Assembly (NCBI GenBank): GCA_963935005.1
Contig: CAWWAX010000005.1
Coordinates: 1 to 59,083, forward strand
Length of the DNA: 59,083 nt
DNA from: GCA-2718595 sp963935005
Lineage (GTDB): Bacteria > Gemmatimonadota > Gemmatimonadetes > Longimicrobiales > Gaopeijiaceae
Direction of reading: 5' to 3'
Shown: in pieces, positions 17,039 through 24,088 of the stretch
Layout of the letters: every line of letters begins with the position of its first letter
Numbering within the stretch: the first letter of the stretch is position 1
Position numbers and translations under genes: made by a program
The notes under the pieces: model-generated
Told to the model about the DNA's origin: nothing
The model's input: only the letters and a program-made list of their open reading frames with translations
Database searches by the model: none

Positions 17039-18601
17039 TCAAGCGCCATAGAAGCGAAAACGAACATTTATCAACATAAGAATTGTTACCAAGAAACTGC
17101 TTAACCCAGCAAGGTCACCCATACGTGTATAGAGTGTAAGTTCTTGGGTGCCATAAACCGGACTACTACCCACTGCCAATTGGGACGATTCCAGTTCACC
17201 ATAAACATGACCTAATGGATCTACAAAGAAAGAAAATCCAGTATTTGAAGACCGGGCTATACCAACACGATTCTCAATAGCCCTCATAACTAGGTGAGCC
17301 GGATGTTGCCAAAATGCCAATGTTCGATATAGGACTGTTCCCCATTCGGACTGCAACCAAACGTCATTAGTAATATTGACTAAAATGTCGGCCCCACCCA
17401 TCCGCAACAGTCGGGAATGCTCTGAAAAAATAGACTCATAGCATATTAAAACTCCAAATTTCATACCACTAATAATTTCTCCAATCGAACGCTCGTCACC
17501 CCTTCCATACTCACTAAAATTTGGACTGTTCGTCCTCCATCTGAATAGTGATAGAGGCATCGTCTCGAACCATGGAACAAGGTAGTGCTTATCGTACCGA
17601 AAGTCGGTCAGCCCTTCCCGTGGATCAAAAAGAAAAGAAGAATTATACTCTGTAGATTTGTAATCAGCCGATGTTAACCCAATACCTCCAACTAAAACTG
17701 GTGCGTCCCAGTTTTCAAACACCTTTGACATTTTTTGTTGAGTCACCATATCGACTTCTATCCTAGTCCAAAATGTGGCCTCAGGTAAAACTATAAGGTC
17801 AGTAGATTGACCTGCCCCATCCATATTCAACTTCTCTAGAGCTGAAAGTGTCGAGTCGGTTATAGCTTGGGTACTCATCTTGGTTTTTCCAATGATGTTG
17901 GGCTGAACTACCGTAACCTGACCAACTCTCGCCACTGGCAAGGAATTTGCTCTCAGAAAACCCCAAGCAACGGGTAAACTAAAAATCAATACAATCGCCG
18001 CTGTCTTGCTCAACAATCGATTGACCTTGATGCTATTTCGAAACAAGATAATCAGTTCGAGTAATAATCCATTCAATAGAGCAATCCAGAATGTGACTCC
18101 CCTCGCTCCAATCAATTCAGCAGACCCCACCACTTCTGGATAACCTGTAAGAGATGTTCCTAATTCCAACCAAGGAAAAGCAAACGCTCCTGGTAAATTT
18201 GCTAATGACCACTCTAGGGCAGTCCAGGAAAACGCAAGCGCCAAACAAATGGGTATTCCTTCCCTGTGAATCAAACGATGTAAGATCCAACCAAAACAAG
18301 CTTTCGGAAAAGCAAGAATGACTACCAATACCAGATATGCAGGCGCACTCCATGGAGATGTATTCCACAAAGTGATCGGAATCCAGTGGAGGATCAACCC
18401 TCCATAAACGACTCCAAAGAAAAAACCACCCCAAAGTGCTTGAGAGCTACCTGTTTTTGAATTTTCCAGTCCGACAACCCAGGACGTTAGTGGAATCAAT
18501 GCAATGAACGAAGGGATAAAAAAATGAAACGGAGGGAACGCTAGGAAGAGGAAACAAGCTGAAAGAGTTACAGGAATCACACATCTGAGGTAGAAACTCA
18601 C
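17039..18601 (-). CDS. lnt: Apolipoprotein N-acyltransferase Lnt
   Basis: Lnt transfers an acyl chain from phospholipid to the alpha-amino group of diacylglyceryl-cysteine on lipoproteins in the inner membrane. The 520-residue sequence has six to seven N-terminal membrane spans, then a periplasmic nitrilase-type domain. The catalytic triad is recognisable: Glu in LIVLPEATFW, Lys in DKHYLVPWFE and Cys in GVLICYESIF. A final membrane span ends the protein. Length and domain order are normal. Its start overlaps the stop of an Lnb-like gene by four bases, so two candidate lipoprotein-acylation proteins are translationally coupled. Confidence 0.94.
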   Translation of the reverse strand: MSFYLRCVIPVTLSACFLFLAFPPFHFFIPSFIALIPLTSWVVGLENSKTGSSQALWGGFFFGVVYGGLILHWIPITLWNTSPWSAPAYLVLVVILAFPKACFGWILHRLIHREGIPICLALAFSWTALEWSLANLPGAFAFPWLELGTSLTGYPEVVGSAELIGARGVTFWIALLNGLLLELIILFRNSIKVNRLLSKTAAIVLIFSLPVAWGFLRANSLPVARVGQVTVVQPNIIGKTKMSTQAITDSTLSALEKLNMDGAGQSTDLIVLPEATFWTRIEVDMVTQQKMSKVFENWDAPVLVGGIGLTSADYKSTEYNSSFLFDPREGLTDFRYDKHYLVPWFETMPLSLFRWRTNSPNFSEYGRGDERSIGEIISGMKFGVLICYESIFSEHSRLLRMGGADILVNITNDVWLQSEWGTVLYRTLAFWQHPAHLVMRAIENRVGIARSSNTGFSFFVDPLGHVYGELESSQLAVGSSPVYGTQELTLYTRMGDLAGLSSFLVTILMLINVRFRFYGA

Positions 18602-19866
18602 ACCGTATTCGCCGACCTACTCCACTGAATTCCTAAGTTTAAGCCCAGATGGACGGGAAGGGTCAAGGCGATCATTTCTCCATTCATTTGATCAAATCCA
18701 GGAAAAATCTGTACAATGAATCCCAGGATTGCTAGGAAACTCACAAGCCTTGTTAATTTTAATGATGTCAAACTCTCTTCTTTTTGGAATGAACCCAATA
18801 AACTGATAGCCAGAACCAAAGAAATTGGATTAGCTTGAAAAATGTTCTCGTTCAGTGTCCAGAAAACGTGATCGGTAAAAATCCAAGATAGCATAAGCAA
18901 GGTCCCTAAAGCTCCCATGATTGTACTCCAGAAAGCTCCGAGACCAATAAGAATCCACCGGGACTGAGCGGACCCCTTGGACGCTCCCCACCCGAGCATA
19001 AGCAGGATGCCTCCAAAAACCACGCCCAAGAGAAGAAACCGAGTCAAGAGTCCGATCCACTTTTCCGATGAAGGGCCCCTTGAGGATTCAACCAAAAGTG
19101 TGGGAGGTTCCAAGAGTTTTGTATTTCCCTTGAGTAGACTTTTATTCGAAACAGTCTCTAGATGCTCCTTGAGACGCAATGGCAAAAACATTTCGTCCCA
19201 GATCGAGATCGGCTTGTCTCCAATATTGCCAACAACGAATTGAATGCCTGCATAGGCAGGTAGATTAGATTGAAGGAGTCTAGCAGTATGCCATCTATAC
19301 GTAACCCCAGCATCCTGTTCTTTAGTTATAGATGAGATCTCACCATCCAGGACGCTGTCGAGGATATCCCGGATCCGTGTTGAACAATTATCACGGTAAT
19401 AGTCATACCGATAATATCTATTGGATTCCGTATCCATTTCTCTGATGAGGGCTAATAGCTTCAATTTTTGGTCAAATGTGAGATTTACCTTTTGTGACCA
19501 AACCGTTCGATCCTGTCCTCGATAACTCTCTACCAATGCCGAAGCCGGGAAACCTCTCATAGCGTAGCGCATCCTACCCCTGGCCAATCTCATTATAAAA
19601 TCGTGCTGCCCAAAATCGAAAATGCCCCAGTTGTAAGCTATCGCCGTTTTGTCGCGACTGTCCTGGATAACCAGGGCATTGTGACCAAACTGTTCCCAGA
19701 TAGCATCTCCAGGTCCGATTGTCAGAAGAAACACTTCAATCCTTACTGGATCAGGATTTTCATCAGCTGACAAAATCTGACTGTACAGACTAGTCCCCGT
19801 AGCTTGTAACAAAGTCCCGGCAAACAGCCATAAATACCGCATCTGGATCGGATCAATCAATCTCAA
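18598..19866 (-). CDS. DUF4105/Lnb-like membrane protein
   Basis: This 422-residue protein begins with a signal-like hydrophobic stretch (about 10-28) and a periplasmic domain (about 40-270). The domain carries DUF4105 hallmarks: WEQFGHNALVI with H62, AYNWGIFDF and YYRDNCSTRIRDIL with C161. These His and Cys residues are candidate thiol-enzyme residues. About five membrane spans follow (280-420). As I recall, this domain was renamed Lnb_N after a Bacteroides protein shown to N-acylate lipoproteins in organisms lacking Lnt. Here Lnt is present and coupled to it by a 4-nt overlap. Whether this protein acylates, edits or processes lipoproteins is therefore open. Confidence 0.8.
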   Translation of the reverse strand: MRLIDPIQMRYLWLFAGTLLQATGTSLYSQILSADENPDPVRIEVFLLTIGPGDAIWEQFGHNALVIQDSRDKTAIAYNWGIFDFGQHDFIMRLARGRMRYAMRGFPASALVESYRGQDRTVWSQKVNLTFDQKLKLLALIREMDTESNRYYRYDYYRDNCSTRIRDILDSVLDGEISSITKEQDAGVTYRWHTARLLQSNLPAYAGIQFVVGNIGDKPISIWDEMFLPLRLKEHLETVSNKSLLKGNTKLLEPPTLLVESSRGPSSEKWIGLLTRFLLLGVVFGGILLMLGWGASKGSAQSRWILIGLGAFWSTIMGALGTLLMLSWIFTDHVFWTLNENIFQANPISLVLAISLLGSFQKEESLTSLKLTRLVSFLAILGFIVQIFPGFDQMNGEMIALTLPVHLGLNLGIQWSRSANTV

Positions 19867-19905
19867 AGACGCATACCTCCTCTTTCCTGGCTGTTCCTTG
19901 ACTTC

Positions 19906-20607
19906 TTAACGGAACTCTCCCGAGAGCAATTCGCCCCACAAGAACGTCAGACCTCCGTTGAATTCCAAGAAGCGATCATTTCCCACAAGGCCTACTCGTG
20001 AACCTCCATGTATTCGTATTCTGTCAGTCAGCAAAAACTCCAAGCCGCCTTGAATATGGATACCACCTGTGACAGAATCCAATAAATCATCCAAGAAAGT
20101 ATCGTCTGGAATCGAAGTGGTTGCGTTAACCAAATGGGCCGAAGCACCTAGGCCCGTTGAGAACAAAAATCCTAATGGAATACTCCAAACATAGTCAGCT
20201 TCAAGGGCCAGAGAAAAATCATCTCTCCTTATTGGACCAAGATCCAGATTGTTCGAAGGAAGGCTCCCTCCCTGGGTCAGGATCAAATTACTCAAGTTCG
20301 ATTCGAAGCTTGCTATTCCTTCTGGAAGCATCAGGGAGCTCCAGTACGATGCCCTGGTCGCCATCCTGATTCCAGGACCTAAGAATCCCAAATCTAATTT
20401 CACACTGTATGACTCAGCTTCCTCAAAATTTTCCAGTGAAAAATTTCCATAATCCAAGGAAATCCCTCTCACTGCTAAATTTCCGTAGTCGTAATCAGCC
20501 AATTCTTGACCTTCCAAACGTAATGCGGGGATACATTGTCCAATCAAGAAGAATGCGATCAATCCTGATCGAACAACCATTTCCATCCTAAGCCTGAAAT
20601 GACCCAT
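19906..20607 (-). CDS. Exported protein of unknown function, possibly a small outer-membrane barrel
   Basis: I do not recognise this 233-residue protein. It has a signal peptide (positive start MGHFRLRMEMVVRSG, hydrophobic core, cleavage probably after LRLEGQE or nearby). A mature part of alternating hydrophobic and polar residues follows, with Gly- and aromatic-rich strands and tyrosines in SLDYGNFSLENF. Its last segment, EFNGGLTFLWGELLSGEF, looks like barrel strands, though it lacks a clear C-terminal Phe signal of the classical kind (it ends FR). It lies between hemL and the DUF4105 gene, 39 bp from the latter, so it may belong to the same transcript as the lipoprotein acylation pair. Confidence 0.55.
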   Translation of the reverse strand: MGHFRLRMEMVVRSGLIAFFLIGQCIPALRLEGQELADYDYGNLAVRGISLDYGNFSLENFEEAESYSVKLDLGFLGPGIRMATRASYWSSLMLPEGIASFESNLSNLILTQGGSLPSNNLDLGPIRRDDFSLALEADYVWSIPLGFLFSTGLGASAHLVNATTSIPDDTFLDDLLDSVTGGIHIQGGLEFLLTDRIRIHGGSRVGLVGNDRFLEFNGGLTFLWGELLSGEFR

Positions 20608-20631
20608 ATAGATGGTCCCCTTTCTCTTTCA

Positions 20632-21915
20632 TTACCAGCCTGTCGAAACTACAGAGCGAACGACCTGTAAAGTCTCATCTATTATGTCTTCGGTATGTTC
20701 AGTAGAAACGAATCCTGCCTCAAAAGCAGAAGGTGCGAAAAACACTCCTTTTTCCAAACAAGCTTTATGAAACTTCTTAAAATTTTCCTGATCTGTTGCC
20801 TTGGCATCTTCAAATGATCTAATTGGGGAATCACTAAAGAAAATTCCCCACATAGACCCAACTGAGGTACCCCAAGCAGGAATACCTCCTTCTTTTAAGA
20901 TCTGTACTATCCCAGAGGATAGGCGCCGAGCACTATTTTCCAGGTCGTCGAAAGGATCATTCGCCTCCAAATATCTCAGCTGAGCATTTCCGGCGGCCGT
21001 GGCCAGTGGATTCCCAGACAATGTCCCTGCCTGATATACATTTCCAACTGGGGCAATCCTTTCCATTAATTCTCTTGATCCCCCAAAAGCTCCTACTGGC
21101 AGCCCACCACCAATGACTTTCCCAAGAGTCACCAAGTCAGGCTTCACTCCAAATCTTTCTTCTGCACCACCCTTCGCAACACGGAAACCCGTCATTACTT
21201 CATCAAAAACCAGAAGACTACCGTGCTTACTAGTCAAAACTCGCAGTTCCTCTAAAAAACCCTCTTCTGGTAAAATAAGTCCGGAATTACCCAGGGCTGG
21301 CTCAACAAATACGCTGGAAATCTGTGGCCCTTTTTTCTCAAACAATTCTTTTAAAAGATCAACATCATTGTAAGGGAGAACTAGAGTAAGAGAGGCAGTA
21401 GATTTAGGGACCCCTGGGGAATCGGGCAAACCCAGGGTAGCAATTCCGCTGCCAGCAGACACGAGAAAGCTGTCACTATGTCCATGATATCCTCCAGAGA
21501 ACTTCAGCACAAAATCTCTACCAGTAACAGCTCTCGCCAAGCGCAGCGCACTCATCGTTGCTTCTGTTCCACTGTTAACTAATCGGACCATCTCTACACT
21601 CGGAACCATTCTGGTTAACCGTTCTGCTAACTCTACTTCAGCTAGAGTCGGGGTCCCATATGAGGTACCCAGTCTTATCTGTTGATCTAAAGCCTCTACG
21701 ACCTCGGAATGAGCATGACCTAAAATCAGTGCTCCCCAACTCAAGACATAGTCAATGTATCGACGACCCTCTGTATCGAAGAGGAAGGGACCTTCGCCAC
21801 GGTCTGTAAAGAAAGGAGATCCTCCTACAGAGCGAAAAGATCTCACGGGAGAATTCACTCCTCCCGGGATTAATTCTTGGGCTCTTTCCCACGTTTCATT
21901 CATTTCTGGATTCAT
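20632..21915 (-). CDS. hemL: Glutamate-1-semialdehyde 2,1-aminomutase
   Basis: HemL converts glutamate 1-semialdehyde to 5-aminolevulinate, the second step of the C5 haem pathway. It is a PLP enzyme of the class III aminotransferase fold. Visible motifs are PGGVNSPVRSF at the N-terminus, FSGGYHGHSD, DEVMTGFRVA (PLP-contacting Asp) and TLGKVIGGGLPVGAFGG with the Schiff-base Lys. The length of 427 residues is typical. Its start shares one base with the rimO stop. Its pathway partner hemA is also in this window (43530-44867) but in a separate cluster. Confidence 0.97.
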   Translation of the reverse strand: MNPEMNETWERAQELIPGGVNSPVRSFRSVGGSPFFTDRGEGPFLFDTEGRRYIDYVLSWGALILGHAHSEVVEALDQQIRLGTSYGTPTLAEVELAERLTRMVPSVEMVRLVNSGTEATMSALRLARAVTGRDFVLKFSGGYHGHSDSFLVSAGSGIATLGLPDSPGVPKSTASLTLVLPYNDVDLLKELFEKKGPQISSVFVEPALGNSGLILPEEGFLEELRVLTSKHGSLLVFDEVMTGFRVAKGGAEERFGVKPDLVTLGKVIGGGLPVGAFGGSRELMERIAPVGNVYQAGTLSGNPLATAAGNAQLRYLEANDPFDDLENSARRLSSGIVQILKEGGIPAWGTSVGSMWGIFFSDSPIRSFEDAKATDQENFKKFHKACLEKGVFFAPSAFEAGFVSTEHTEDIIDETLQVVRSVVSTGW

Positions 21916-23381
21916 CAGGTCACCACTCTTCCTATCAAATCGTATTCCTCTGATTCTTGGATCTCTACAGTGATAAACTCTCCAGGCTTCAGGCCATCTT
22001 GAGCGTCAAGGTGTGTTACTCCATCTACATCAGTGGCCTGACCCTTTGTTCTTGCAATACCGAAAGTGCCTTTCCCCTCAAAATAAGGTGAGTCTTCAAG
22101 GATTTCATCCACTAATACTTCCATTAAAGAACCCACAAGACTGGCATTCTTTTTTGCTGATATATTTCTTTGGAGATCCATTACCTGCTCTAAACGCTCC
22201 CTCATTAATGATTCTGGGACTCTCCCAGACATCTCCGCTGCAGCTGTACCATCCTCTAGAGAGTATGTGAAGCCGCCAACTCTTTCAAAAGATATTTCTT
22301 CTAGAAAATCCATCATTCTCTGGAAATCATCATCTGTTTCACCTGGGAATCCAACGATGACGGTGGTCCTTAGTGTCAAGTCAGGGACCAAATCTCTCAA
22401 CCACTGGACTCGCTCTCTAATGATTTTCTGATTCTCTGGTCGACGCATCGACTTCAGGATTCTATCACTTCCATGTTGGATGGGCATGTCGAGGTAAGGA
22501 AGAATCGAATTCTCGCTACCGATCAATTCAACAACATCTTGAGTAATTCCAGATGGATACATATAAAACAAACGTAGCCAAGGTATGTCTGTGTCTTGTA
22601 CCAAAGCGCTTAACAGACCGGGGAGGAGAGGAGCTGCTGGATCCTTCCTCCTAAGATCCCTTCCATACCAGGTTGTGTCCTGGGAAATAATGTTTACTTC
22701 CCGCACTCCTTGCCGGGAAAGAGCCTGTGCTTCAGCGACCAGCTCATTTAGAGGAGCAGATCTATGCAAACCTCGGAAACTCGGAATCGCGCAGAATGCG
22801 CAGGTATGGTCACAGCCTTCACTGATTTTAAGGAAAGACGTATGGGAACTCTCATTCTCCAATATTCTGAGGGGACGCTCCATAGTGGGTATATCTTCCA
22901 CTTCTTCATCTAGAAAACCCCTGTCACGAAGTTCTGGAATTAAGGATCCCATCTCAGTCAAACCAAGAAAGAAGTCTACTTCTGGAATCTCCCTCTCCAG
23001 TTCAAGTTTGTAACGTTCCACCATGCAACCGACAACAACTAAAGCCTTAACAGTCCCTTTTTCTCTTAACTCAGAAGCCTGAAGAATAGTCTCCAACGAT
23101 TGTTCTTTTGCCGATTGAATAAAACCACAGGTGTTAACCAATATCACATCAGAGCCTTCTATTTCTGAAGAGACTCGAGCACCATTGACCACCAGTGTGG
23201 CCAGAATTTTTTCGGAGTCGACTGTGTTTTTATCACAACCCAAAGTTATGAGTGCAACCTTAGGTCCTTGTTCAGGGCCCACGGGACCTATAGAAACACT
23301 TACTTCAGGAGTATCCCTTGGAACTTCAGGCCTCACTGGATCAGCAACCAATGGGAAAACTGGTAAGTCTCTACGAGTCAT
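21915..23381 (-). CDS. rimO: Ribosomal protein S12 methylthiotransferase RimO
   Basis: RimO adds a methylthio group to an Asp of ribosomal protein S12 by radical SAM chemistry. Domains in order: the UPF0004 domain from about residue 40 (VALITLGCDKNTVDSE, VNTCGF, VVGCMVERY, the three Cys for the auxiliary cluster), the radical SAM core with CDHTCAFCAIPSFRG, and a C-terminal TRAM domain (about 420-488). The DKN in GCDKN marks RimO rather than MiaB (GCQMN). An unusual Pro- and Val-rich extension of about 35 residues precedes the domain. The start is supported by its 4-nt overlap with lolA, so the extension is probably real. Confidence 0.95.
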   Translation of the reverse strand: MTRRDLPVFPLVADPVRPEVPRDTPEVSVSIGPVGPEQGPKVALITLGCDKNTVDSEKILATLVVNGARVSSEIEGSDVILVNTCGFIQSAKEQSLETILQASELREKGTVKALVVVGCMVERYKLELEREIPEVDFFLGLTEMGSLIPELRDRGFLDEEVEDIPTMERPLRILENESSHTSFLKISEGCDHTCAFCAIPSFRGLHRSAPLNELVAEAQALSRQGVREVNIISQDTTWYGRDLRRKDPAAPLLPGLLSALVQDTDIPWLRLFYMYPSGITQDVVELIGSENSILPYLDMPIQHGSDRILKSMRRPENQKIIRERVQWLRDLVPDLTLRTTVIVGFPGETDDDFQRMMDFLEEISFERVGGFTYSLEDGTAAAEMSGRVPESLMRERLEQVMDLQRNISAKKNASLVGSLMEVLVDEILEDSPYFEGKGTFGIARTKGQATDVDGVTHLDAQDGLKPGEFITVEIQESEEYDLIGRVVT

Positions 23382-24037
23382 CTGATTATCACCCTTGTGC
23401 CCTCAGGAGGCACAAAGCGAAACTCTTCATCTTCAAGTTCCATGTTCAAACGAATATCCGTAAGCCTAATTTTTCTTACGGATTCGTTAAAATCAAGAAC
23501 CTCAAGATTGACAATAAGTTGAGTATCAAGATCTATCCAAATGACCGCAGACCGAAACCCTTGAGGTTCTTTAGGTTCCATAAAAATCCTGTGAGTACGT
23601 TGGCTGTCAATTTCCTCAATACCCCGATAAACAGCCTTAAATCTGGTTCTAGGATCAGTTAAGAGATTCTTGTAGAAATTAAAACGGTCATCCGAGTTAA
23701 GCCCTGAAAACATCAGCACCTGCTGATCGTCTACGCTCGGGTAAAATGTCCAAACAGATTCTCCATCCACAACAATCAGGTCACCAAGAGGTTCACTGAA
23801 ACGCATTGCAAATTCATTTGGCGGACGCTGGCACATCCTTCCGTGCCCAGAACGGACCTGGTTGAGGAGTGTAACTTCAATCACTTGATGGAATTGCGCA
23901 CAAAACGTGTGGACTTGTGCGTAATTTTTACTGGCTTCTTCAAGTACATCGTAGGCCTGTGAATCCTGGCCACTGGAAGTTCCTACAATGACCTGTGAAA
24001 GCACAAAAGGCACAACCCAACGTCTCATAAATGACAC
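23378..24037 (-). CDS. lolA: Outer-membrane lipoprotein carrier LolA
   Basis: LolA shuttles lipoproteins across the periplasm from LolCDE. The 219-residue protein has a signal peptide (MSFMRRWVVPFVLSQVIVG), then the incomplete-barrel pattern: FCAQFHQVIEVTLLNQVRSGHGRM, PNEFAMRFSEPLGDLIVVDGESVWTFYP and DLDTQLIVNLEVLD. These include the aromatic residues lining the lipid-binding cavity. Its stop overlaps the rimO start by four bases. With Lnt, BamD, Pal and LptD in the window it completes a lipoprotein and outer-membrane assembly theme. Confidence 0.9.
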   Translation of the reverse strand: MSFMRRWVVPFVLSQVIVGTSSGQDSQAYDVLEEASKNYAQVHTFCAQFHQVIEVTLLNQVRSGHGRMCQRPPNEFAMRFSEPLGDLIVVDGESVWTFYPSVDDQQVLMFSGLNSDDRFNFYKNLLTDPRTRFKAVYRGIEEIDSQRTHRIFMEPKEPQGFRSAVIWIDLDTQLIVNLEVLDFNESVRKIRLTDIRLNMELEDEEFRFVPPEGTRVIIR

Positions 24038-24088
24038 CGATTCCTACCTAAATTCGCCGAAGTTGATCAAGGAAATCCTCGTTATTCA

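Noticed and set aside
22585..23013. Long plus-strand ORF of 142 codons opposite rimO
   Set aside because: It is an antisense shadow of the radical SAM coding sequence, with no domain and no ribosome site; other antisense frames such as 48339-48713, 41823-42284 and 27233-27670 fail for the same reason.
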